From the NCBI RefSeq assembly GCF_030272615.1, contig NC_081406.1, positions 109,999,283-110,063,282 on the forward strand: DNA of 64,000 bases, in the 5' to 3' direction. A program made the translations under genes and the position numbers. The notes beneath the pieces were generated by a model. That model saw only the letters and a program-made list of their open reading frames with translations. It was not told the origin of the DNA and did no database searches. The stretch's first letter is position 1. The number at the start of each line of letters is the position of its first letter. Origin of the DNA: Cryptomeria japonica (taxonomy: Eukaryota; Streptophyta; Pinopsida; Cupressales; Cupressaceae). Shown here piece after piece: positions 13,048 to 24,521 of this stretch.

Positions 13048-14338
13048 GGGACTTAGAGAGAGATTAGACCAACTAGCAATGAAACTAGCTGAAGTAGAAG
13101 TCAAAACTGAAGAATTCCATGATAAGGTTTGAGATCAGGGTAAAATGATGGCAATAGAGGATGAAGTCCCCATGCCCGACCTTGTCATTGAGCAAGAACT
13201 ATTCTTGAAAGCCTTGAGAGCTATGAGTGGTAAGACCTTAGAAGGAGTGGCTCTTTTCAGTGGGAAGATGGATCTAGATGCTCTAATAGAGTGGATTGAA
13301 GGGTTAGAAAACCATTTTGAGTGTGATGGAGTGACTGAAGCACAAAAGGTCAAGGTGGCAAAATCAAGGCTGAGAGGGGCAGCCTTAACTTGGTGGAAGT
13401 TCATCCAAGAGGAAAGGGTGAAAGTAGGTAAGCAACCACTAGCCACCTGGAAAGCAATGGTAGCCAAAATCAAAGAGACCTACCTTCCTGAAGACTATGA
13501 GATACAACTTCACAAGAAAAGACAAAACTTGAGACAAAAAGACCTAGATGTCAGTAGCTACACTGAAGAGTTTTAGAAACTGTGCATGAGATCTAGAGTA
13601 GTAGAGGATGAGAGTATCAAAGTGGCAAGGTATTTGAATGGGTTAAGATGGAACATCCATGAAGAGATGAGCTTGTTGTGCCCACAAACCGTACAAAAGT
13701 GCTATCAATTGGCACTTAAGGTGGAAGAGAAAGGTAGGAGAAAACAAGAACAAAAAAATAGAGGAAGAGGTAGGGGAAGAGATGGTAGAGGCCATAAAGG
13801 CAGTTTTGGGGGAAGAAACATATATCAACAGTCCCAGGGAGAGTCTAAGCTTATTGAGCAAAGTAGGGGTTCTCAGAGCAAACCCAACTATAGGGGTAGG
13901 GGATCAAGCAACCCGAGTAGAGGTAGATCTAATGGACCAGGGAGAGGGTCCTACTTCTCAACCATGAAATGCTACAACTTCCAAAAGTTAGGCCACCCTG
14001 CCTATAGATGCCCAAAGAAGCCTAGTTCATCCTATGGAGGTGAAAAGAGGGTAAATTATGTTCAGGAAGATGGATGTAGTACCAGAACTTTAGCATTGAA
14101 CCACCTAGCTTCAGAAGATGGTGAGAGTTTGATGATCAAGAGAGTGTTAATGAAGAAGCCACATAGTACAGAGGCCTCACAGAGAAGAGAATTGTTTAGG
14201 ATTAAGTATAAAATCATGGGAAAGGTGTGTAAGGTGATCATAGATTCAGGATCCACAGATAACATCATATCAGAAGAAGCAGTAAGCAAATTGAAACTAC
14301 CTAGGATACAACACAAGGAGCCATATAAAGTCACCTAG
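13048..14338 (+). pseudogene. Element I gag, main copy, with zinc knuckle and start of protease
   Basis: A frame opens at 13145 and covers the capsid (LFSGKMDLDALIEWIEG, AALTWWKFIQEERV, YLPEDYEIQLHKKRQNL), is cut by one TAG at 13574 (former CAG, EEF-Q-KLC context), and continues to 14338. Next come an Arg/Gly-rich basic stretch and a knuckle CYNFQKLGHPAYRC in which the second cysteine of the CCHC pattern is Phe, so zinc binding is probably lost. The protease active site follows with IIDSGSTDNIISEEAV, retaining the catalytic Asp-Ser-Gly. In the family, gag forms the cytoplasmic particle and the protease cuts the polyprotein. Confidence 0.88.
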
Positions 14339-15088
14339 TTGAATAAGGGACAACATGTGTTGGTAAATGAGCAAGCCTGGGTAGATTTCCACATTGGGGG
14401 ATATGTAGATATGATCCTATGTGACATCCTTCCTATGGATGCTTGCCACCTGCTGTTGGGTAGACCATGGCAGTTTGACTGAAAAGCACAACATGATGGC
14501 GAAAGAAACTCCTATTCTTTTCAGAAAGATGGAGTAAGCTATCAGATTCAATCCCTCATTGAAGAAGGAGAGAGCAGCAATAAGGTGCCTAACATTTTTT
14601 TAGTGAATGAGAAAGAGTTCATAAAAAAACTAGAAGAAGGTGAAGGAGTAGGATTTGCACTCATAGTGAAGCCTAAGGAAGAAAAGGTAGAAAAGAAAGT
14701 TGAGATACCATATGAGGTGTAGCAAATCCTTGATAACTTCAAACAAATAATCAGTGATGGTACACCTGTAGCCTTACCACCTCCTAGAGCCATTAGCCAT
14801 CAAATTAACTTCATTCCTAGAGCCTCTTTGCCCAATAAGGCAGCCTACAAGATGACCCCTGAATAAAACAAAGAGGTAGCAAGACAAATACAAGAACTCT
14901 TAGACCAAGGGCTGATTAGGAAAATCATTAGTCCTTGTGCAGTACCTACAGTGTTGGCACCTAAGAAGGGTGGAACATGGAGATTTTGTACAGATTCTAG
15001 AGCCATAAACAAAATCACCATCAGATACAGATTTCCCATACCTAGGATAGAGTATTTGATGGATTGTTTGGGGGATGCACAGTATTTC
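14339..15088 (+). pseudogene. Element I pol: protease end and reverse transcriptase N-terminus
   Basis: Same frame family as gag, now with TAG/TGA/TAA at former Trp and Gln codons (14336, 14480, 14720 and 14863 areas). The protease C-terminal flap reads CDILPMDACHLLLGRPWQFD. The reverse transcriptase starts with QIQELLDQGLIRKIISPCA, VLAPKKGGTWRFCTDSRAIN and YRFPIPRIEYLMD. It stops at the codons for Gln-Tyr-Phe, where solo LTR J is inserted; the reading resumes at 16152. Confidence 0.88.
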
Positions 15089-16151
15089 TGTTGGTATTTT
15101 GGTATGGTTTTGTCATTGATGTCAACACCTACTAAATACACCTACTTTGGAGATCCAGCAACATTCACCGACAAGCAGTAATCTGTGCAACAGTTACTGG
15201 TATATGGTCAACCAGCAAGATATAATGTTCACCGGTACCTAGAATGACATGGAAGACACTTGGTAATGTCAAAGACATCATGTGGACACTTTATTTTGAA
15301 GTAATAATCATTGTTATATTCATATTTGCATATTTGCTTTTACCGACAAAAAGGTCCAGGTTATCTAGGGTTACACCAACAGGTTTATCTTTTCCAGATC
15401 AGCATGGCACGCTATGGAGATGATTTATTATTGTTGTAAATGCATTAAGCTGACATGATTAATCATTTATTGCATCGGCTATTATATTATTTTTAAAATG
15501 TTTTTATTGTAATATCTTGTAGAGTCGACCTACTAAAATTGGTCTTAGGGTGTGGTATAAATGTAAGATCTTATTTGTAAGATCAAGTGTGGAATGCGAA
15601 AAAGATTTAAGTAAAGGTATATGTGAGATAAAGTAAAGGCATACATGAAGACATCATTTAAAGGTGAAGCTAGGTTTTTGTAGAAGCATATCAGCATTAC
15701 ACCGGTACTGAATCCAGCATATGAAGATGCTATTTTGTGCAGTACATTCTTATTGGATTTAATCATCCAACTGTAGTCAGTGTGACTCCCATTTGTGATT
15801 GAGCAGTGAGCTCTAGGCTGTTGGCCTTTCTGCATGTGCAGACTCCTTTTGTACACTTACTATCTGCAGTAGTATCATCTGATTGTGGGTAAGGTTTCCC
15901 ACTGTGGTTTTTCCCCTTACAGGGTTTCCACGTACAAATATTGGTGTCATGTGTTGTGGATGACTTTGTGTTTATGTTTTATGCATTAATTCTTACCGAT
16001 ATAGCAATTTACTTTAACACTATCTACCGGCATACTAAACTAGTTTACCGGTATTAAGTATTAAGTTGGTTAATAAGTTTTTGATATGAATTTATCAGAC
16101 AACTGATTCACCCCCTCCCCCCCCCCTCTCAGTTGTCTCTGGGAACTAACA
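15089..16151 (+). mobile_element. Solo LTR J inside the reverse transcriptase of element I
   Basis: A 1063-bp block that starts TGTTGGTATT and ends GGGAACTAACA interrupts the conserved Y-F-S-K-I-D codons. The flanks ATTTC (15084-15088) and ATTTT (16152-16156) are a target-site duplication with one change. There are no internal genes, primer-binding site or polypurine tract, so it is a single LTR left after LTR-LTR recombination. It resembles the LTRs of element A: TTGTCATTGATGTCAACACC near the start, a GTGGTTTTTCCCC...TTTCCACGTACAAAT block at about 15902-15942 and a TGATTCACCCCC...CTCAGTTGT block near the end. Confidence 0.9.
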
Positions 16152-18650
16152 ATTTTAGTAAGATTGATTTGAAGAGTGGCTACTATCAGATAAGAATCAA
16201 AGAGGGGGATGAGTGGAAGACAACTTTCAAAACAAATGAGGGACTCTATCAGTGGCTAGTCATGCCTTTTGGACTCTCTAATGCTCCCAACACATTCATG
16301 AGGCTCATGAATGAAGTTTTACATGATTTCATTGGCAAATTTGTTGTAGTGTATTTAGATGATATTCTTATTTTCAGCAAGACTAAGGAAGAGAACTTAC
16401 AACATTTAGCTAATGTTTTGAAATAGTTATCTGATGAACATCTAACCATTAATCTTGAGAAATGTGATTTTATGAAGCAAGAATTGGTCTATCTTGGTTT
16501 TGTTGTATCAGGAGGCAATCTGAAAATGGATCACTCAAAAGTTGTAGCAATAACCAGTTGGCCAACTCCTAAGACAACCAGTGATGTCAGAAGCTTCCAT
16601 GGTTTGGCTCAGTTTTACAGGAAATTCATCAGGGGATTCAGTGAGATTTGTGCTCCAATGTTGGACACCATCAAAGGGGGTGTAAAGGTAAAGTTTCAAT
16701 GGACAAGTGCAGAAAATAAGGGGTTTGAATGACTGAAAACTAAAGTAGCTACTCAGCTAGTGCTCATTTTACCTAGTTTTGATAAGCTTTTTACTATTGA
16801 ATGTGATGCTAGTAATATTGCAGTAGGAGCTATTTTAAGTCAAGAAAATAGACCAGTAGCATTTTTTAGTGAGAAATTGAATGATGCAAAGAAAAAGTAT
16901 TCATCCTATGATTTAGAACTTTATGCATTAGTACAAGCACTTAGGAAATGGAGACACTATCTTCTTCCTAAAGAGTTTGTTTTATACACAGATAATCAGG
17001 CACTCAGTTTCTTGAACTCACAGGATAAACTGAATCATAGGCATGTTAAATGGGTAGAATACTTGCAAGCTTACACTTTAACTCTTAAGCACAAGAAGGG
17101 TTAGTTGAATAAAGTAGCAGATGCTTTGAGTAGAAGGTTGTTAACTATTCATGAGATTCAAGTTCAGAGCATTGGTATTGATAGTTTCAAAGACATGTAT
17201 CCTACTAATAATGATTTTGCTAAAGCTTATAAAGTTTGTAAAGATTTTGAGAATAACTTCCATGGTGCATATGCTGATTTCACTTTGCAGGATGGTTTGT
17301 TATTTAGGGGTGGACAGTTGTGTGTTCCAAAGGGTTCTATGAGAGAGAACCTCATTCAAGAGAAGCACAATGGGTGCTTAAGTGGACATTTCGGTCTCAA
17401 TAAGACCTTAGAGCTAGTTCAAAGGTTCTATTATTGGCCTAAGATGCAGAGAGACATCAGGAGGTATGTTGAACAGTGCTTGGTATGCTAGAAAGCAAAA
17501 GGTAATTCCTCTAATGCTGGTTTATATCAGCCTCTTCCAATTCCACATAGGCCTTGGGATTGCATTAGCATGGATTTTGTAGTAGGATTACCTAGAACTC
17601 AAGTAGGATTTGATAGCATCTTTATAGTTGTTGATAGATTCAGCAAGATGGATCACTTCATTCCTTGCAAAACAACACATGATGCAAGTCATATTGCCTA
17701 TTTGTTTTTCAAAGAAGTTTTTAGAATTCATGGTTTGCCTACTAGCATTATTTTAGATAGGGATGTTAAGTTTCTTGGTCATTTCTGGAAAACATTGTGG
17801 AAGAGATTGGGTACTAATCTCTCTTTTGGTTTAGCTTATCATCCACAAACTAATGGTCAAACCAAAGTTGTGAAAAGGTCTCCTGGAAACATGCTTAGGT
17901 GTTTGACAAAGGACTATGGGCAGAGTTGGGATCAGCTCATTCATCAAGCAGAATATGCTTATAATGATAGTTTTAAACTGGTCTACAAGTAAAAGTCCAT
18001 TTGAAGTTGTTTATGGTATGCATCCAAGGGGTATAATGGAGTCAAGGGATATCACTAACTTGCAGCATAAGAGTGGGACAGTAGATGACATGGCTCACTC
18101 CATGAAGGAGGTTCATGAGCAAGTGAGACAAGCTCTCCAAGACACCTCTCAAAAAGTCAAGGCAAGAGTGGATGCTACAAAGAGAGATGTTCAGTTTTCC
18201 ATAGATGATTATGTGATGGTTCATTTGAATAAGGAAATGCTACAAAAGGGAGTTCCAAGTAAGCTTCAGACGAGGAGGATAGGCCCTTGCAAGATCTTGG
18301 CTAAGTATGGGTCTAATGCTTATAAAGTTGATTTGCCTACTAATGTTTCTTTGTCCCCCATTTTTAATGTTTTAGATTTGATTGCTTTCAAAGGGAAGCC
18401 ACCTGAGGAGATTCAAAGAGTTTTAGATGTTTCTCAATCCCTTTCTGATCTATCTCTCCCTTCTCTTTCTTTTCCCCAAGCTGAACAGGTTCTAGACTCC
18501 AGAATTCTCAAAAAGACAAGGAATCACACCTACATGGAGCATCTCATCAAGTGGAACGATCAGCCTACCTCAGAGGCCACTTGGATACCTAAAGCTTACT
18601 TTCAAAAATTTGGCATTTCTTCTTCTTTGCTGCCTCAAGGAGTCACATGA
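16152..18650 (+). pseudogene. Element I pol: reverse transcriptase, RNase H, integrase, chromodomain
   Basis: Reading resumes with [34 protein letters not shown] and the catalytic [10 protein letters not shown]. RNase H follows (IECDASNIAVGAILS; YSSYDLELYALVQAL; YTDNQALSFL), then the integrase zinc finger (HNGCLSGHFGLNKT ... YVEQCLVC) and core (ISMDFVVGLPRT; LDRDVKFLG). In the last core motif the expected Glu of NGQTE is Lys (NGQTKVVKR), so the catalytic triad is broken. The C-terminus (LDSRILKKTRNHTYMEHLIK, then a W and W-I-P pattern) is chromodomain-like, which in chromoviruses directs insertion to marked chromatin. Stops at 16424, 16730, 17102 and 17489 are at former Gln or Trp codons, and there is a +1 frameshift near 17970. 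Confidence 0.9.
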
Positions 18651-18656
18651 CTTCTT

Positions 18657-18672
18657 TATTTTTGGGGGAGTA
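18657..18672 (+). other. Polypurine tract of element I
   Basis: TTATTTTTGGGGGAGTA directly precedes the TGGTGCAGG start of the 3' LTR; the G5-AG core is the expected plus-strand primer. Confidence 0.75.
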
Positions 18673-20837
18673 TGGTGCAGGAGCACCTAGTTGAGTAAAA
18701 CTCCCATTTTTGGGTATTTAATACTTTTATGTTTGTAAATTCTTGTGTTAGGTTGATTTTGTTGTTTTAGGTTGTTTTGGGTCATGTTTAGTGGTTTTGA
18801 TCTCATTTTGGGCTCTAGAGATCAAGTTTTGCCTTTTAGGCCTTGAGTTGACAATTTTTGGCAAAAATGTGAAAAATTGCCAAAAAGGTCTCCTAATGTC
18901 TTCAAGAGCATTGAAACATGTTTGTTTAGTTTTTTTAAGAATGTCTAAGTTTTTTAGGCAAGTTGATAAGGCTAGGTTGTCAAAAATGCCTTTGTGAGCA
19001 AGAAAAGTTGTCATTTGGCTTGAAAAGTTGTCAAAATTGTGATTTTCTTGCAAAATGAAGTTATTGAAGCTTCATGTCCATACTAGGGCATGAAAACCAA
19101 CTGGAGAAACTATATAAGGCCTCCCTTTTCCTTCCAAAGGGTTGGTGATTGTATTTACAAGAGAGTCTTAAATGAAATCATGCTTTTTTTGGCTTTTATG
19201 ACTGTTTTTTCTTCCTTTTGAAGAGCAGTCCATATTGTAGCTATTCTATTCCATACTGTACCTTCTTGGAAGTTGGAATGTTGATGTAATAAATCTTCTC
19301 ATGTAATTTTTCAATTGGTTTTTCATTTGCAAGGTGCTTGTACAAAAATATTTGTAAACTGTGTACCTACTGCCCTGCTAGGGGTTTTGAGTTGCAAAAT
19401 GAATCAACTTGGTTGATTCAGGTCTGAGATCCCTCCAATGGATTCTTCCAAGTTGATTCATATGTATATAATGTAAATATCTTTCATTTTGTGCCAGAGA
19501 GGTGTTTGGAATATGCAATTGAGTGAATACTAGGCAAGTGTTTGTCATTTGGCTAGTAGCTTGAATGAAACTCAAAGTTTGCACTCAAAAGTAATTTGAG
19601 TGAGCAAATGAATGTGACAAGGTTCTGTAAATTTGGCCAAAGGCATTGAGTATACTTCTTGGAGGACTATTTTATCTTTTTCTTTCTTAAATCCTTCTCA
19701 TCTTGTAATCAAATGGTGAGTTCACTGTTTTCATGAATTGTATATTGCAAAATGCCCATGGAATGCTTGAAGAGCATAATCCAAGCCTTGAATCTTGAAG
19801 GAAATGTAATAAGAGTTCCTCTAATACTTCTTAGACCTCTTTGAGGTATTCTCTCTATACAAATTCTTCTTTGTGCAGGTTTAAAGTGATGACAACAGTT
19901 GACTGGCAAAGGGCAGTAAAAAGACAATGACAGAGGCAATTCACTGTTTTCCTTCTTGGTTGCCAAGTGTTTGACATTTTCCTTGTAGGGAAAAAGTAGG
20001 GGAAGGTTCTTTAAGATGTGGTAGAGGTCCTAAACCATTGTGGAGGCTTGAAGAGTGGAGTGAGAGAGACTTTCCAACATTACTTGCCCCAAACCCTACC
20101 AAACCCTCCAAGTATGCCACAAAAGGTGGACAATCCTAAATCTTCACTAACAGTGGGCTAAACCTCAAAAATCCTTGAGCATACACTCCTAAAAAATCAT
20201 TAAAAACAATTTTTGTGGTGGAAATAACCATCATTGACTGGTAGGAGCAAAATAAGGCCAATTAGGTCTCTATGAGCTAGTAGTCCTCTAGGACTACATA
20301 ACACACAAATGACTAGTTTTTGTCAAATGCATGAACCTGATGGAAAAATGAAGCTTGGAGACTTATGAAACATATTGAGAGAAATCCAAGCAATCCAAAA
20401 AGTGTACTTGGGACTCCTAGACAGCGTGCAACCTCATTTGGGGGTAGTTGAGCCTTGTTAATGAATTTGAGCAAGTTAAGGGTTATAGACCTCAAACAAG
20501 ATTATGAGCATCCAAAGGTGAGTAGTACCTCACTGCCCCTACATTTACATGGTGGAAGAACCTAGTACACTCTAAAACCCAAGGTTGAAGGCCCCAAGAG
20601 CCAATCATGAGAAAGTGTAGTTAGAAGGAATAAGCATTTTGAGTAGATATGTGCCTGGGTGAGAATCATCACCAAAAAGAGAGTTTATTAGGAAATTAAA
20701 CCATGGAGTACTTGGCATTACAAAAAAAAGATAGATTGAGTACTCATACATAATAGACTCTACAAGTCTTTGGCTAATGAATTGAATCTTTTGAGCAAAT
20801 TAGCCTTGTGAGTACTTTCCTAGCAAGCTCCCTATCA
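18673..20837 (+). repeat. 3' LTR of element I
   Basis: Pairs with 10388-12512 and is followed at once by the duplicated AGACC and the rest of LINE ORF2. Confidence 0.9.
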
Positions 20838-21994
20838 AGACCCAATCGGGTACTTTCTCAGTCAAATCCGCTTACAGACAGCTCCTGAGATCCCTTGCAG
20901 ATGTTGAGTGCTGGAAGAAAATATGGAGGCCTCAGTTAATCCCTAAAATTAATTTATTCTAGTGGTCTCTAATGCATGGTAAAATCCTCACTTTGGATAA
21001 CCTGAAAAATAGGGTGTTCCATCTCCCCAACAGATGCAACCTATGTAAAGCTAACGAGGAAACTATTGACCACCTTTTTTTCCTCTACTCCTTTGCTAAA
21101 CATTTGTGGATTAACACTCTCTAGAAATGTGGTCTCTATTGGGTCTTCCAGAATGACATTAAATAGTTTGCTTTTGGATGGAATCCCCCCTCCCATCACC
21201 CCCTCATCATTCAATTATGGAGACAAATACCACCGCACATCTGTTGGGCCTTATGGAGAGAAAGAAACAACAGAATATTTAGAGATACTGAAACTCCTCT
21301 TGACAGTGTTGCCCACATCTACTTTAAGATGATCTCTAAAAATATTGCGGTGACAAAATGGAAAACCCCTCCTAACCCCCCTAACTGGATGGAGAAGAAA
21401 ATTGCTAAAAGATGGAAGCTCCCCCCAGGTTTTGAAATCTTCAACAACAATGCTAATAACAAAAGGAAGATGACCAAATGGTCAACCCCAAAATTACATT
21501 GGTATAAGCTAAACTTTGATGGTTCAAACCAAAATACCTATCAAGCAGGGGGTGGAATCATTTGCGACCATTTGGGGAACACTGTGGCAGCCTACGCGGG
21601 CAACCTAAAGAACAATTCTGTCACCCAAGTGGAGGGAATGGCTTTCCTATGGGGGCTGAAATTTTCTAACTCCATAGGAATTAAACAGTTGGAAATTGAA
21701 GGAGACTCTCAGATTATTGTGGAAGTGATGAAAGGGAGATCTAATGCTGGTTGGAAAGTGGAGCCCATTTTTAGGGATGTTAGGAGCCTTCTGGCCAACC
21801 TGGATGGCTTCACCATCCCGCATATCTTTAGAGAAGGAAATGAAGCTGTTGATTCTATGGCGGTGACGAGAAGGCTACAAAATGGCTTACGATGTTGGAG
21901 GGACCCTAGTCTGCTGCCGGTCACCACCAAGGAGATCTTGGAGAGGGAAAAAGCCTTTGTCCAAGATGGAACCGTTTTATCTGCCCAGAGATGA
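20838..21994 (+). pseudogene. LINE ORF2, second part: zinc-binding motif and RNase H
   Basis: ORF2 continues after the gypsy insertion. About 20900-21115 encodes the zf-RVT motif of plant L1 elements (WKKIWRPQLIPKINLF, then CNLCKANEETIDHLFF: Cys-Cys-His pattern). After a degraded stretch, 21329-21994 is a clean frame holding a plant-type RNase H: KLNFDGSNQNTYQAGGG, VTQVEGMAFLWGLKF, LEIEGDSQIIVEVM and FREGNEAVDSMAV, giving the catalytic Asp, Glu, Asp and a final Asp. RNase H would remove the RNA strand during copying. The TGA at 21992-21994 overlaps the next start as ATGA, which couples ORF2 to ORF3. Confidence 0.88.
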
Positions 21995-23787
21995 AGGAAA
22001 CCAACTTTCAAATTTTAAGTTGGGATGGGAATATCACCCATTATGAGCTTGGATGGCCACGTATCCAAGGAAGGCTTAGTCACCATTCTCACAAGGGATG
22101 GATTTATGATGACAATACAGATATCAGGAATGATTATTCCCTAATTATTACCCAGACAGAGCCAACTGGCGACGATAAAGGCGAAGGAAGGGAAAGGTCA
22201 AATCACACTAGCTCAAATGAAGGTTTGCACGTTCCTAGTAGATTTCCTAATTTTGATATCTACTTGGACATAAGAGATAATAATCATCCTGATTATTACG
22301 TCCTCTTATCTCATGTTCGACACAGATTTTATATCAACTCTGCCTTAATTCTGCTTCAGCTCTGTATTTTTGCTGGAAGGACTCACATTCACTCTGTTAA
22401 GCTAGAGGAACCAAGAATGGGGGGGGACAGGCTTAGACTAGAACCCGATAAAGTGGATTATTTCAAAGCAAAAATGACAGTGTGGTTCATCTGTTCGGAG
22501 GGCGGAATTGATAAGTTCATAGAAAGTATGAAGAGTAACGATGAAAGACTCTCCAAATAATTTGTGACTTCCTAGGAAGACAGAAGAGTGACCATGGGAG
22601 GAATCTCATTTGAAATCAATGAAGAGGTCATAGCCCAGGAGATAGGTCTTTCTATGGCGGGAAGAAAATGGAAAAAGCAGAGCCATATTGCGGATACCAC
22701 CAACTTGAACCAGTTCTTCCGCGAGGGCGACAACCCTGTTAAGAGGGCTAGCAGATTCAACAGGGAGGAGATCCCTCCCCCATGGGATGAGGTCTGTTAT
22801 GTTGTGATGAAGTATTTCATGCTAGAGGGAAGGTATGGTATCTTCTATTACTACCATCTCCCTTAACCATTTGAGAAACAAAGACTTTATTTCTATTCTG
22901 TTTTTCTTGCTGCATTCTCTAGATGCTAATGTTAAGGACATTGTTGAAGCTAAGAAAAAAGGGAAGTTTTTCCCAATCCTCCACCAAGGCCTGATTCTTC
23001 ACCTGTACAAATTCCACCTTGCCCTCTCCTTGCCCTGCTCCATCTCCATCCAGAATGTGACTAATACTAGCCCTTCGACCCACCCTTCTGCTAAAAATGA
23101 CACTAGACCCCCTCGACTCCCGGAAATTGGCTCTTGCAACAAGAAAACTAAAAAAGACTCCCCTCAGGAGGTCAGAACTCCTAAGAAAGTCAGAATCCAG
23201 GAGATCGATTCTAACATGGATATTACTAATGAGGCCAATACCCTTGCTGCTCTAGCAGGCTTGCCTCTAAACCCTTGGAAAAATCCCTGAGAGACCCCTC
23301 CTCTTTGCATGACATTGATAATTCTATCCTAAGTAGTAATGTGGTCTCGCTCGACCATAACCTGACCCCTCACTCTGTTAGCTCCACCCAGGCTTTTGAA
23401 AGCCCCACCTCTTCGAAGAGTCCAAAGCCTACAAATTTCCCCTCCTTGACTTTTAGATTGGATAAAATGATGGTTGTCGAGGAGGTGAGTAGCATAAAAG
23501 AGGAGGAAAACAACCTGGCAGAGCTCAAGAAAAAGATGGAGGCCCTTTCGGTTAATGTGCAAGATATCACCAACAGACTGGAGGCGGGGGAGTCCAAAAT
23601 GCATGATGTTTCTAAATTTGCGCTGAATGTTATGCACTGCTCAGCTACCACCCTGTGCCTCATGCTAGAAAGTGTATCCAAAGGTAAAGGCAAGGATGAC
23701 GAGGACAACAAGGCCCTGTTCAAATTCCTCACCAAGGAATGGGCAAGAAAGCTCCTCCCCAAGAGGAGCCATGGAAAAAAGAAGTAA
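21991..23787 (+). pseudogene. LINE ORF3: accessory protein of unknown function
   Basis: The ATG at 21991 overlaps the ORF2 stop by one base beyond a shared TG. The frame is open for 189 codons, has stops at 22558 and 22573, continues to 22866, shifts near 22850 and again near 23280, and ends TAA at 23787: about 600 codons originally. It has an N-terminal region, a middle part with FEINEEVIAQEIGLSMAGRKW and YFMLEGRYGIFYYYHLPL, a hydrophobic helix FISILFFLLHSL, a Lys/Pro/Ser-rich linker (22990-23450) and a C-terminal coiled coil (LAELKKKMEALSVNVQDITN) ending in a basic tail KRSHGKKK. No named family is recognised. The order, and perhaps the middle part, resembles the accessory ORFs of elements B and C. 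The whole region lies inside the target-site duplication, so it belongs to the LINE. Confidence 0.7.
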
Positions 23788-24084
23788 TGTTCTAAAGGCG
23801 GAGGGATACTGGTTTTTTGTTTATGGTTAGTAGCCTATGGGCAGATAGTTTTATCCTATGCTTTTGTTTAAGTTTCCATGTTTATTGCTCTGCATGGCAA
23901 ATATCTAAAACTCTTCTTATTACTACTTTAATTTTGATAAACTCTCATAGAATGATAGTTGTTTTTGATAGAGGCAAAAGGCTATAACTCTGCTATTTAT
24001 ATACGGTCAATGATCTTGTCACTGATCTTCTTAGTGTTCCTATAGGTCAGCCCCCTTGCATTTTGGCTGCTTTTTAATATAAAA
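23788..24084 (+). other. 3' untranslated region and A-rich end of the LINE
   Basis: About 300 bases without a reading frame, ending TTTTTAATATAAAA directly before the second copy of the target-site duplication. The short A-rich end is in keeping with an old L1 tail. Confidence 0.75.
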
Positions 24085-24100
24085 AACAAGTTATTGAAAA

Positions 24101-24521
24101 TCAAAAGCCAAATCTCGGATAAGATCCCATGAATTCTTCACCAAGACAACAAGAAATTTCTTCAAAATATCCCTCAAATAGATAATTTACACCTTTGAGA
24201 CAATCTATTGAGTCAGATTTGAAAGAGCTTCTTGAGCACAATCTTATCATATTGCCTAACAAGACCACATGGGGATGTGAATTTTTGAGTAATTATTGTG
24301 CATATCATAGATATAAAAAACATAAGACTTCAATGTGCATGGAATTAAAACATAAAATTCAAGACCTCCTTGATTATAGAGTTATTAAAATTGAAGATCC
24401 TAATGATTCACCTAAGGAGAAACTAGATGTCATTACCAAGCATGATCAAAATAATACACCTATATCTAGAAAGGCTCCATATGTGGCCTCCATCTCTTCC
24501 ATGATGTCTTCATCTCCTTAA
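24101..24521 (+). pseudogene. Element G gag-like fragment with a Cys/His motif
   Basis: Element G resumes after the LINE. The frame 24195-24521 (about 108 codons) has NYCAYHRYKKHKTSMCMELK followed by HKIQDLLDYRVI. The pattern Cys-x2-His-x5-His-x4-Cys, followed by a Leu-Lys-rich helix, is typical of the region between gag and protease in plant Ty3/gypsy Tat-like elements. This is the only hint of G's ancestry. No protease or polymerase follows. Confidence 0.5.

Larger units (their letters stand above)
10388..20837 (+). mobile_element. Element I: Ty3/gypsy chromovirus with 2.1-kb LTRs, split by solo LTR J
   Basis: It is inserted in LINE ORF2 with the perfect duplication AGACC at 10383-10387 and 20838-20842. 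LTRs 10388-12512 and 18673-20837 start TGGTGCAGGAG and end CTATCA. A primer-binding site TGGTATCAGAGCC (initiator tRNA-Met type) lies at 12516-12528, and GGGGGAGTA just before the 3' LTR is the polypurine tract. The interior has gag, protease, reverse transcriptase, RNase H, integrase and a chromodomain-like end, in the gypsy order, so it is a chromovirus. Many stops, a partial gag duplication and the solo LTR at 15089-16151 make it inactive. Confidence 0.93.
5648..24084 (+). mobile_element. Element H: L1-type LINE with three ORFs, split by element I
   Basis: The borders come from a 16-bp target-site duplication with one mismatch: AACAAGTGATTGAAAA at 5632-5647 and AACAAGTTATTGAAAA at 24085-24100. 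The right border follows an A-rich end (TTTTTAATATAAAA). Subtracting the gypsy insertion and its duplicated AGACC (10388-20842) gives about 8.0 kb. Order of parts: ORF1 with a DUF4283-like domain and a CCHC knuckle, ORF2 with an AP-type endonuclease, reverse transcriptase, a zinc-binding thumb motif and RNase H, then a third ORF. The first two are normal for plant L1 elements; a third ORF is not. The intact 5' end suggests full-length insertion. Confidence 0.9.
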
